Origin: Trileptium ribeirensis
Lineage: Eukaryota; Nematoda; Enoplea; Enoplida; Thoracostomopsidae
Direction: 5' to 3'
Assembly: GCA_030248225.1 (NCBI GenBank)
Contig: JASANE010012190.1
Coordinates: 24,114 to 88,113, forward strand
Length of the DNA: 64,000 nt
Part shown: positions 1 through 11,331 of the stretch, piece by piece
Layout of the letters: every line of letters begins with the position of its first letter
Position numbering within the stretch: position 1 is the first letter of the stretch
The notes under the pieces: generated by a model
Told to the model about the DNA's origin: nothing
The model's database searches: none
Seen by the model: the letters and a program-made list of their open reading frames with translations, nothing else
Program-made: the position numbers and the translations under genes

Positions 1-998
1 TGTTACAAATGAAAGTACTGATTATTTGCAGATATTATTATTCTGAGTGCTAATCTTGTGTTAGGTAAAGTAATTATGATCAAATTTCGACTGAATTGAT
101 ATATAGTAACCTCAAGTATATTTGAATTCGGAGAAAAACCAGCTGGTGATGATAGCATCTCAAGAAACGTAGATATATATTAGTCTTCATGACATAAGTT
201 GAGCTGACCTGTTAGTCGGTCCCTCACTCTCCGGTATGACGGATTCCTTTTCTGTGTGAACTTTATTATTGCAGCTTCTGCCGTGCTGGTTTTGACGATA
301 GGTTTGGAAGGAAAATGACTTGTCTAACCGTTCTTATAGTTATTGTAAAAAATGCTTAACGATTACTCTATGGAGTAGTACCAATTAAGCAGTAATTTGT
401 TTTTTGCAATTTTTCCGTTCAACCTATTGCACTCGACCACATTATCAATATGTGTACGCTTATTTGCTATTTTATAGTTTAAAACGTTACTGTTACGTAC
501 TATGTTACGTTTTATTTTCTTAATATACACTAGTTTTGTTGATGGTTTTGCATATTCTTCAATATATACCAAGATAGAATCCATTGTATTGATGTAACAT
601 TTCAACGTCTATCCACGTGGCTCAGAACATAACGTATTCCATTTCGTTCGGTTTTAAACTATTAAAACAGATGAATTTTTAACATATTTGCGTAGTATTT
701 ACGGCGGAGCTCATTTTAAAACATGGCGAACAATATTACCTGGAAGCTCATGGATATGTAGCGCGGTATACATTTGTCAAGTAATGATAATAACTAAAAC
801 ATGTATAAATGGCGCAACCATCAGTTCACTAATGTTGCGTTGAAACCGTTGGTTACTAGCATCACTGAACATTATACAGCTATTACATTGATTTTGATTA
901 AGTGGACAAGTATAAAGCGAACAGATTACATATTTATCAATCGGCATGTTCGTCCATTACAAATATTATTTTTAACTATTTCATGTTTAACTGTTTAA
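1..998. other. non-coding stretch, nothing recognised
   Basis: AT-rich sequence with only short open frames (at most about 80 codons) that show no family resemblance, no codon periodicity I can see and no splice context. No tandem or inverted structure was noticed before the array that begins near 999. Confidence 0.5.
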
Positions 999-2115
999 AG
1001 GGGCCTTGATGTACGCCTTTCGATTGTCAAACAACCCATATGACACCAGGAATATCATAAACATTATACGAAAAGGCTCTACAGTCGGAAAACATCACAC
1101 CGAATCTAAAAATACTCAAAATTCGCAAAACTTCCTTCGAGAATGACACTGCCGATATTTTAACTATTTAAACGAAATGGGGCCTTGATGTACGCCTTTG
1201 CCTTTTCAAACAACCCATATAACACCAGGATCAGATGTGTGGTCAATGATATCATAAACATCATACGAAAAGGCTCTAAAATCGTAAAACAACACACCGA
1301 ATCTAAAAATACTCAAAAATCGCAAAACTTCCTTCGAGAATGCCACTGTCGAGATTTTAAATATTTAAACAAAACAGGGCCTTGATGTACGTCTGTGCAT
1401 TGTCAAAAAACCCATATAACACCAGGATCAGATGAGTGGTCAATATCATAAACATCATACCAAAAAGGCTCTACAGTCGTAAACCACACCGAACCTAAAA
1501 ATATTCAAAAATCGCAAAACCCATTTCGAGAATGACACTGCCGAGATTTTTACTATTTAAACAAAATGGGGCCTTGATGTACGCCTTTACCTTAACACCA
1601 GGATCAGATGTGTGGTCAATGATATCATAAACATCATACGAAAAGGCTCTAAAATCGTAAAACAACACACCGAATCTAAAAATACTCAAAAATCGCAAAA
1701 CTTCCTTCGAGAATGCCACTGTCGAGATTTTAAATATTTAAACAAAACAGGGCCTTGATGTACGTCTGTGCATTGTCAAACAACCCATATAACACCAGGA
1801 TCAGATGAGTGGTCAATATCATAAACATCATACCAAAAAGGCTCTACAGTCGTAAACCACACCGAACCTAAAAATATTCAAAAATCGCAAAACCCATTTC
1901 GAGAATGACACTGCCGAGATTTTTACTATTTAAACAAAATGGGGCCTTGATGTACGCCTTTACCTTGTCAAACAACCCATATAACACTGGGATTAGATGA
2001 GTGGTTAATGATATAAACATCATACGAAAAAGTTCTACAATTGTAAAACACTCTGAATTCAAAAGCACTCAATAATCGCAAAACTTCCTTCGAGAATGAC
2101 ACTGCCGAGATTTCG
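999..2115. repeat. tandem array, about 180-197 bp units, higher-order dimers
   Basis: Six successive units begin with GGGCCTTGATGTACG near 1000, 1179, 1376, 1568, 1749 and 1941. Unit lengths run about 179 to 197 bp. Units 2 and 4 share one set of variants (a GTGTGGTCAATGAT tract and AAAATCGTAAAACA), while units 3 and 5 share another (TGTACGTCTGTGCATTG, GAGTGGTCAATATC). This gives an A-B-A-B order with a dimer period of about 375-390 bp, so dimers were copied as blocks after the monomers had diverged. The last unit is more diverged. Open frames in the array only mirror the repeat. Confidence 0.9.
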
Positions 2116-4563
2116 TGTCTTAGCTATTGCCATAAAAAGCGTGAACCAGAATCAAGTAAAGTGATAGTATATGTTAAGTCACCTACTTACCCACGTCGAG
2201 CTAGCGAACGTATTTGGTATTCTGTATTTTATAAATTTTAAGAGCATGTACCTTTTATCTGGAAAGCTGTGGACTTCGCTAGTTCAATTTTTGAAAACGG
2301 CAAAAAATTTGCAATTAAATTAGGCTCAATTTTAGCAGTATTTTGTTGTCTCACAATATTTTATAGTTTGCGAATTTCTTCATATTAATTCGTAACATTT
2401 TAACAAAGTAATGCAGATGTTTACGAAAAAATAAGCTCCAAATGACTACTTTTAATTTTGCAATTTGGAAATGAATCTTCCTAGATTCCGCCAAACAATA
2501 CCTCAACTGAACCTGGAAATGGTAGTTACATAAAACCTTGATCAGAAATTGCGATTTAAAACGTATTTCGCGTTCACTCTATTGTGTGGACGTTTTAAAT
2601 CACAATTACTTTATTTAGATTTAATGCTTGCAACGTTTATGTAACCAACATATCATGATGTATATTTATCTGTGTATATATATTATACGTTGTTTATGTT
2701 GACACAATTTGGACACTTGCGATTTTTTTATTCAAACGTCATTTTAGAACTACGAAAACATCTTGGGCATATTGCAGAAATCTTTTTCACAAAGCTTACG
2801 ATTTATGGAGAAAGCATCTATCAAATGCTTCCCGTCGTTAAATATGTTCATTGCTGATTGTTTTTATTTTTCTATTGGTTACTTAAGTTATGTTGTTGTT
2901 GTATCTGCTGAATTAACCTTCGACTAGTTTAGTAGAATCGTGTGATAATTAGGACTATCGATTTGTTAGATACATTTATTCTAAAGACTAAAGCTTTGGC
3001 CTCCCCAAATATGTCATAACGTTTATAAGGTACTGATTTTACAATGATTAGACTGGATTTTTCATCACCTCGTGCTATATATAAGTTCCAATTTTAATCC
3101 ATGCATCAAATTGAATAATTTAGGTAGAACACAATAACGTTTGCTTGAAAATGAAACAAACTACTTAATCACTTCATGTGTGCTGGCGTTCTACGGTATT
3201 TTTCATTAACCCTTTTGGACATGAACTAATGGTTTTTTCATACAATGATGAAAAACATTTGCCGTGTCGGTGAATTGAACCTGGAGCGTTCGTGTCGAGC
3301 CTCGTACATTAGTCATTCAGGTATATAGGACCAGTTGCTTGCTTCCATAAAGAACCTCACAATACGATCGTAGAACAACGCTTATGCAAACGTACAATAC
3401 ACAATAAATATTGTTTGCTTAATGCTTCGCGACGTACGCCGGGTCAATTTGGCCGCGTTATGCTATTATTGTTGAAAGGATTAAATGCACGTGCTAATAA
3501 TTTTATATTAAGATAAAGATTTTCTTAATTTTGCCCAATGAACAGTATGACGTTATCCAACTGTTAGAGGCTTAAACCTTAATGCGTGCTAAAAGCCTAA
3601 GTTACATTCAATAGGTTTTTAATTCGCATGTATTTCGGCTTATTTTGCTGCATTTCAGCTAATATAGTTGATGTAGATAAGTTATATGCGGTAAATTTGT
3701 TTCATACGTACCAATATATATTATTCTATGATATAATTAATAAATGGCTTTTTAGTACAGTACGGCAATTACGGTCATCGATGTGTTCACATAAATGAGA
3801 ATGCAACAGCGTAACAAACAGTGCAAAGAAAAAATACCTTAGACGTTAAAATTAGGCACCAACAAAATGTGTGACGACTAGCAGCTAGTCTCGGATGTTC
3901 TCGCTTTCAGATGCATAGTTTGAGATAAGTGGGTAAGTATACACAAAGATTTGGAACTTTTTATTGAAAAGTCTGCCGCCTGAAAATCGCTTAAATCTCC
4001 AGTGGGCAAGCCTAAAAGCAAATGTAAACGGGCTGAAAAATTTATTATTTTGGGAACAAACCACCAAAAACGGTATATAACGCCGTGTCAAATTTTTTCG
4101 GTTATAAATATATGGCTGATAGAACTTTTCTCTTCATTATTGATAATTGTACAAGCTACGAAGCGCGAATGCTTGCACATGACTTCATAATGAATTCTGT
4201 ACGCTATCAAAGCAACTCATTTAGTAAAGTGTGCTCTTACTGACAAAATCAGATAGAATTGTCATTTATAGGGTAGTTGCATTGCCCAAATAATATATCA
4301 TATTTAAACCGTAGAAAGTCGGGGTTATCCCTATAGACGAAGTTCACTAAGCTATATTTAACTTTTCCTCGCTGCAAGCACGAGGATAATTTGAGAATTT
4401 TAGCCATAATGAGTACATTATTGTGTAAATGATAGAAAATTGCAACAACTTATGACTAATTGTAGCATTTCCAGAAATCTACCACCTTCTGCACCTATTC
4501 CGTCCCTCTGGAACCATCTAACCGCCGCTTAACAAAGCCAGGCCATAGGCACATGTCAGGCCC
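2116..4563. other. non-coding stretch, nothing recognised
   Basis: AT-rich, unique-looking DNA. Opposing short open frames between 3.9 and 4.2 kb overlap each other and have no recognisable domain. No RNA gene or repeat was detected. Confidence 0.45.
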
Positions 4564-4749
4564 ATGTCAACTCATGGCCCATGGGGCCAGACGTTATAAC
4601 GCTAGAAAAAGAACAGCTTAGAGCGGAGGTTTCAGGGGCGGCAGCCCCCCGACGTAGGATTAGGCTTAGTACATTGATCATATAGACGCCTAAGCTTAGG
4701 CTAAAAACGGCATGGCATGAATTATACTTCGGCCCCTAAAATTGACATG
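4564..4749 (+). mobile_element. family B TIR element, copy 1 (about 186 bp)
   Basis: This copy shares a GACGTTATAACG core followed by a GAAAAAGAACAGCTTA tract, then a CTTAGGCT-rich stretch, with copies at 30.0 kb and 60.2 kb. The right end, CCCCTAAAATTGACATG, is the inverted form of the family end TGTxACxTTTAGGGG. The left end is degenerate. It is too short to encode protein, so it would be non-autonomous (MITE-like). Confidence 0.65.
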
Positions 4750-5149
4750 GGCCCACCTATAATATAAGCATTTATGCTTGATTAAAATGGGTAAATTCTC
4801 AAAGTTAGGCATAATTTTACAAAATTCAAAAAAGACAGGATGGCTATTATCGCAATTGGAAACCAGTTTTTCAAACTTCCCAAATACAGTGGAAAGGTAT
4901 GTTAATGTTTCAATTTTCAACATTGTTTGTCCACTATATAGCGGAACAATGGATGTATGGACATGTATGAGTAATGCAGTGTTCACATTAATTTGCGTGA
5001 ATCGGTTAAAAACTCTTTGAGAGCTGACATGGTAATTGTAACAAACTGTAGATGGTTGAACACCGTTACTTGCTGCTTGCAGATAGCGTCAAGCCGACAT
5101 CTTCAAATTGGTGCAACTTGCGGTGCCAATATGCAACCTTTGCAGCCGG

Positions 5150-5730
5150 GAATTGATAAAATTCGAAGATACAGCGACAATTTTAGCGCCATTGGACTTC
5201 CCTCAACAAGATGGTTCACTAAACATTCATTTCGATCCTTTTATAAAAAAATTAATTTGGTGCTAAAATATTATAACTGGTACTAAAATTTTTCAAGTCC
5301 TGGATTGATTGATCTGGGTCCTCAAAATTTTAGAATAAAATTATCTCGATAAATATATATAATATCATGCCTTGATGACCTCATTCCAGTGGAACTTAGA
5401 AATCAAATCACCTGAGCCAACGCATGGACTATCGATTTAATCCTAGGCTTAGTCCAACGCTTAAACTCAAGATTTCGCAGTGCCGTAACCCGTTAATCGA
5501 TTCAATAATCTTTTAAGCCTTTCGATCTAGCACGACAATTCGGTTGGAATGGTCTATAAGTTTATCGGGAATTTTTTCGAAATTTTGGGTACCAAGGAGG
5601 ATCATTGGTAACCAAAAAACCAATAAATTGTCATAAAATTTGCCAATTTTGTAAGCCACCTCGTCGAGCGAACTCGATTGGCAATAAAACTGATGCCGTA
5701 TTTTCAAAACTGTCCTATTGGGGGCGCTAA
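5150..5730 (+). mobile_element. family C TIR element, diverged copy (about 580 bp)
   Basis: The left end has TTCGAAGATACAGCGACAAT followed by a GCGCCATT block. The right end carries the inverted counterpart (GATGCCGTATTTTCAAAACT). Order and spacing match the clearer copy at 9861-10407, including an internal run with CCTAGGCTTAGTC. The short frames here are shadows of the repeat. Divergence is high, so this is an old copy. Confidence 0.6.
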
Positions 5731-8700
5731 TCGCAAAAATTCGTGAACAGAAATGAGGACGAAAAGACCTGATTCTTTCATCAACATGCCTGGAAATTGT
5801 ATATAGATATTGTTTGCAAAAAGTATAAGCTACGGAAAAATCTAGATTGAGAAAAAATTCACAGCCATTGTGATATTTTTTAATTTCGTCAATCCATGCA
5901 ATACTAGTTTTCGGTTTTGATAGCTACTATACAATCGGATTTTGTCATTACCCATCTCCTGTATTACATACTATGATATCTAGTACATTATAAGAATCTT
6001 AAGCTGCTGAAGCATTGCTAATTACTTGTGGTACAGCTCAGTTTCAGTTGCTCGTTATGAGATTTCGAGACATTCAAATGCGTTAATAGTTTGTTTGTAG
6101 GTTACTAGGATGACGTTTTATATTCCGAGTGGCTTTTAATCACGACTTTCGGCTGTCCGCCGATCAATGTCCTAATATTTACAAACCTTAGGGTTTCCCG
6201 GATTCCTGCGGTGAAGTATTAATAAATCTCAATAGCACCCCTTTCAAATTTGACCGTTACATAATATTTTGTTCATTTGGTTTTTGGTTACACAAAGCAG
6301 CGTGAGTAGAGGCCGGAATTGTCGACATTTTGCGGCCGACGTCGGACTGTGTACTGGCAGGCCGGTTTATTGACCCACATCCAACGTTTCTGGCTGTTGT
6401 TCAGCGCTAATGCGGAGCTATCTTAAATTAAATAATTTGCAAAAATTTATATAACAACTTTTATATAGCTCATCTATTTTTCTTTGCATTTTATTGTTAT
6501 TTTATATATACTTTCTACTAAATTGTTTCTGTGTACGGACGCGATAATGTTGTTGTAATGTTGATAAGGGTTCCAGACATACATGCTCATACGGGGACGG
6601 GAAGTGACCTACTCGAGACGCTGGACCACCACCTCGGCGCGAAGCGAAAAATCGTTGGCAGGTCTACTGAACCAACTGGCGGCGCCGAAGGCGCCATACC
6701 CATACTCTGAAAGCAACACACACTGTCTCTCCCGGCGGTGCCGCGCCCAACCTAGCGTCGGCTATGGGGTGACCATTTTGGAGTGGGCGAAGGCTCGCCC
6801 CTTCACCCGGAGGATTCCCTACCCTCTCCCCCTTCCCGGATATCGGACCTCAAGCATGCGTGGTTGAAGATACACAGTGTTTTCTAGGGTATGATTTCGC
6901 AGCGATAATGGCCGCAATTTTTAGTTATTTTCACCTGTTCATTAAAAACAAGAACGGTATTTTGGGTGTTCTACGTACTTCTGAAAAAGTATGTATTGGA
7001 TGTCTTTTGTTTCAGTATTATGCATTATAAATATACTAAAACTGGTCATCGTGGCCAATGAGATAAGTGACTCGGTCGGCGAATTTCCACCTACCGTAAA
7101 AACTGTAGTTAATATGTGAAAAAAGACAAAATAACAAAATCAAATACCCAAATACAGATGAGAATGAGCCTAAATTTTCAGGCAAGACCCGACACGAGCT
7201 AGAATCTTTGTCGGTTCCGCCAGACCCGGACCGAAATCTTCGTGAGGAGTGTCGAAGCCGCCCCGGGTGGTAGCCCTTATTCTTTTCCATAGTTTGAGAC
7301 TAGCAAAACATCGTATTTGCATAAAGTGTGTGGAATGACACCTACATAGATGAATCAATTTATGCGTGAGTCCACTTTAGATGCGTACACTTGGGTTTTG
7401 TTTTGTCAAGTCATCTCAGGATCGTAAAAGCTAGGAAAGTACGCGAACAAAGATTTTCCCTTATGTACGCGAACAAATATTTGTGATATAGCAACGTGTA
7501 GGTGCTGCATACGGTCGCCATTGTACGATTTCGCATCGTATTTTAGCACCGCGTACACGGGAAATGCTATTAGTATTAATTGCGTTTATCGCGTAAATTA
7601 CCACACAGTCCGCGAACATAGCTGTCCGATTCAGCATGTCATTTGGTGAATACGGACAACCCTGTGAAATGAAGAAACATGCGTGTACGCAAATTCTGTT
7701 CGTATATTTCAGAGCCCCTATTCGCGGTCACTTAAATGCAGATACCGATTGCAGAAATGTGAACGGGAACGACGCATTTCTTGATTTTGACAAAATAACA
7801 AACCTGGTGTACGCACCTAAAGTGGACTCACGCATTACGTACGGCTTTAAACAGTAAAAACATTTTGTTCAAAGTTTGACACTATACACTTGTCGTAAGA
7901 TTGAAACAAATTTCGTGAAAATTACGCTAGCCGTAATTTGTGAACACTATGTTTATCAATGCAAAAAAATCTGGTAGAAGATTTATATTTTGAAAATAAT
8001 TCTGATACATTTTATTTAACAGCAACGGCAGTAATAAAATAATAATTTTAAAAGTAATTTTTAGCAGAAATTTCAAGGCAATATGATCGAGTATTGCTTT
8101 TTAAACAAATCTGTCTCAGCAGTATATTATACATGTTGAATATTTATACCGTTCCGAAAATAACAGGGTTTTAGTTAATGATCAATGTAATAATTATCAT
8201 ATTCTTAATCGTGAATTTGTAGGAAATCTCACACTGTCGATTAGCGTAGTGAATTTGCACCTAGTCTCACATGTCGGTCGGCGTTTTTGAAGGACGATTT
8301 TACGACAACGTACGAGCCTAAAAATTGTACCCATACTATATTTAGTAGTACAGTCGATGCTACCAGGACCTTCAATGATCAAATTTTTTTGGATCGGGTC
8401 ATTATTTTTCTGTTATAACGTGGATGGTTACATACCTTCCGAGAAATACGGCATCGAAAAACCTGCAATAATGGAATTAGACGGCTGGTCTTGGCACGGT
8501 TGATGAAGAACAACAGCGGCGACAAAAAGATACTGAGATCAAAGACAATTTCTTGAAGACACTGTACGGCGAAGTTATTAATGTGAAACAATGCTATTTT
8601 ATTCCCTGCATAATAAACAGCGGAATGGCAACATTGACTAAAACAAAATGGAAACTCTGGTTTCAAAGGTGACACTGTATCAGCCGTAACTCACTAAATT

Positions 8701-8750
8701 GATAAATTCCGCAAGTTTTTTCATGCGTAATAGAATGTAGTTGTGCGTTT
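5731..8750. other. non-coding stretch with one GC-rich island
   Basis: Mostly AT-rich and featureless. An island at about 6575-6870 is conspicuously GC-rich and open on the plus strand for 94 codons, but the product resembles nothing I know and has no start context, so I do not call a gene. Near 7438 and 7466 a short direct repeat (TACGCGAACAAA) occurs twice. Remaining short frames on both strands look random. Confidence 0.45.
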
Positions 8751-9462
8751 TGTGGCGTTGACGTTATAATGTCCCCAACATTGGGAACCTATGTACACTA
8801 CACAGTGTCAGCCACTCTGTCGACAACAGGGTGTCTTAGACACCCCCATGTTTTTAAAAAACTTTTCAAAATTAGCTGGGTAGGGATATTGCCACTTCTC
8901 GACAGTGTCAAGCACACCGTGTATTCTTGCAGTATTATTGACAGTGTGCGGCATTATTTCATCAACGTTAATATGGCCTAGATACAAATATCGATAACTA
9001 AAAAACTGCTCAGCACAGATGACTAATAAACCGCATTAGCTGCAGACGGTGTCTGTTACAGTTAATTCGCGCCATATTGGTAGCAAGGGTGTGTACGACA
9101 CTGTAAAGAAAAAATGTAGTAGCTAGGGATGTTTCGTACACCGTCGGCAATTGCTTTACAGTATGGGTGTGATACTGATTGTCCATACGGTAGGGTCGCG
9201 ATAACTAAAAAACTGCTCAGCACAGATGACTAATAAACCGCATTAGCTGCAGACGGTGTCTGTTACAGTTAATTCGCGCCATATTGGTAGCAAGGGTGTG
9301 TACGACACTGTAAAGAAAAAATGTAGTAGCTAGGGGTGTTTCGTACACCGTCGGCAATTGCTTTACAGTATGGGTGTGATACTGATTGTCCATACGGTAG
9401 GGTCGCGATTACAGGGAGACAAAAGTTCCAAACAGCGGGAACATTATAACGTGAACGCCCTA
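8751..9462 (+). mobile_element. family A TIR element, copy 1, internally duplicated
   Basis: The left end TGTGGCGTTGACGTTATAA and right end CGTTATAATGTTCCC (read on the minus strand) match the inverted ends of the 507-513 bp copies at 19605 and 45793. The body carries the family's repeated ACAGTGTC/GACACTGT half-sites. This copy is about 200 bp longer because an internal block is present twice. Its flanks do not show the clear TTA duplication seen in the other two copies. Confidence 0.8.
8992..9407. repeat. 207-bp tandem duplication inside family A copy 1
   Basis: The block beginning CGATAACTAAAAAACTGC at 8992 recurs at 9199 with almost no differences. Both blocks end in TAGGGTCGCG. The low divergence between the two blocks, compared with divergence among family A copies, indicates duplication after this copy inserted. 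Confidence 0.9.
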
Positions 9463-9860
9463 TTTTGCATTAGTGTTTGCACTGCTCTTTAGCATTTCAA
9501 ACCTTGTCATTGAAGGGAGAAATAAACACTCTTACAGTTGTGGGTATGATAAAATGGCTGATATGTTCCCATTAATGCATTGTCAGCGTGTGATTGTTAT
9601 TCTGGGACATTAAAGGGGGTTAATGAAACTCAGTTTGGAACACAGCAAATGTCAGTAAGCTCAATTAGTCGCCGTTGAGGTGGCTCCGTTAACCCTAGCT
9701 GCGCAAGGAGCTAGCTAGTGCGTCTATCTTCACTATTATCCTCAACATTTTGGGACCGGGTTCGGGCGAGCTTCCGACTTTCTATAAAATCTGCAGCCCG
9801 GGCTGGTCCCAAATGAGCCGAACCGGGCTTGGGCTTAACGTCTCACCTCAGGTACTTTCG

Positions 9861-10407
9861 GTTAGCCCCTCAACCTGAAATTGGTCAGTTTTGAAGATAC
9901 AGCAGCAATTTTAGTACCATTCAAATCAACTCAACCAGCTGGTTCAGAAAATATACATTTCGGCCATTTTAATGACATTTTTCTAAACTTTGTGGGTTAC
10001 CCTTTGATACCCAAAAATTCGCAATAAATTATAATTTTAAATATCATTTGAACCAGGATGATAAATTGAGTGGATGGTGGTAAAATGGGTTCAGTTGATT
10101 CATGATCTAAGGAGGTATTCTTATTTATGTAAAATTCTAAGCCTAAGATTAAGCCCTTGACTAAGTCTAAGTTCTTAACTCGTGAAGCGATTGAACCGAG
10201 TTTATACTATTCGACTCAGTTCGGCAATGCGAATGATACATAAAATTATACCTTTATCGACTAATTTTTCGAAAATTTTGGGTTCCAAAACGTCATAGAA
10301 AGACCGAAAGGGATATTTTCTGAACCAGCTCGTCTAACTGACTCGGATGGCACCAAATTATTACCTATTATCTTCGAAATTGACGCATTTCGAGCTGGTG
10401 GACTAAC
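9861..10407 (+). mobile_element. family C TIR element, best-preserved copy (about 547 bp)
   Basis: Long imperfect terminal inverted repeats of roughly 90 bp are visible. The left arm reads GGTTAGCCCC, then a GAAGATAC block, then CCAGCTGGTTCAGAAAATAT. The right arm read on the minus strand gives GGTTAGTCCACC, GAAGATAA and GAGCTGGTTCAGAAAATAT in the same order. The interior is AT-rich and non-coding, with a stretch rich in CTAAGCCTAAG. No transposase is encoded, so it is non-autonomous. Confidence 0.75.
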
Positions 10408-10616
10408 CCAATAGACCCGTCACCTCTACCCCAATGCTCTTTTATACTGCAGTCTTTGCAGAATATAGCAAATATATACTTTATTTATCCCACCGACGCC
10501 GAAAAACAGCTTACATTTTAGCATCTGTGACTCGATAATTACTTTACTGATGTGATTTAAGATTGAAAACACAGCAGCCATATCACAACAAAGACTACAA
10601 CAGTTATTGGTAAGAA

Positions 10617-10622
10617 TTTATT
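10617..10622 (-). terminator. candidate polyadenylation signal AATAAA
   Basis: AATAAA on the minus strand lies about 57 nt downstream of the stop codon of the transporter's last exon. Position and orientation suit a cleavage/polyadenylation signal, but the hexamer is common in AT-rich DNA. Confidence 0.4.
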
Positions 10623-10678
10623 TCGACATATTATTCATTGAAATGCTTTCCTAAATACAAGCATATAATACTCGAAAT

Positions 10679-11331
10679 TTAATGAAAACGATTAAAAGTT
10701 TCAAATTCTCTTTGTTGAAGAGGATTCATATTATTGGTATTGTCAGACTCTCCTTGATTACGCTCTTTATACATATCATTTTCGAATACGATGCCATACT
10801 CGAATGTATCCCAGTTTTCGCTCTTTGTAATATCGTCAGGTCTGTAGCCCGATTTTCGCCTGTTCAGTAGTAAATTTTCATTGCCTTTTTTCAGAAATTC
10901 TTTACTCAATTCACCCGCAATATCTCGTAATTGTACGTGACTATAATTGTTTTCGGTTGTAATAGATTGCAGTTCAGAACCGCCTCCGCGATAGAAGAAT
11001 ATTGTTTTATTAAGATTCAAAATCATCATTAACAACGCCAAACAAATAATTACAATTGCTAATGGGATGTTTGCAAATCCGGCGTAGTTAATGCCGCTAT
11101 AGCTAAGAAGAGAAAATATTTGAAACGTAAATACGGCGCTCAAAAAGTAGCAAAACATGCTGAAATAATGAATTACTGCAAATCTTGATTCATTGTAGTG
11201 TTCATCCAATACAGTGCTTGACGTGTGGCAGAGGATGATCGGAGGTAAAAACCAGACACTGGTGAAGGGTCCAAAATGTTCTATTATCACCAGTACAGTC
11301 AGAAATCCGACAGAGGCTAGCCATGAAGCAG
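10679..11331 (-). CDS. transporter exon 6: TM9-TM12 and C-terminal tail
   Basis: Acceptor GCCGGCAG joins exon 5 in phase 1 to make an alanine codon. The 216 residues contain four hydrophobic segments. GPFTSVWF stands where the family has GPGPIPWF, and PETKG is absent after TM12 (NKTIFF). A polar tail of about 100 residues, rich in N, E, S and R, runs to a TAA at 10679-10681. Such a tail is longer than usual for the family and may be regulatory. This is the longest open frame in the window. Confidence 0.8.

Noticed and set aside
6583..6867. 94-codon frame in the GC-rich island
   Set aside because: High G+C lowers stop frequency; no domain, no start context, and no counterpart elsewhere in the window.
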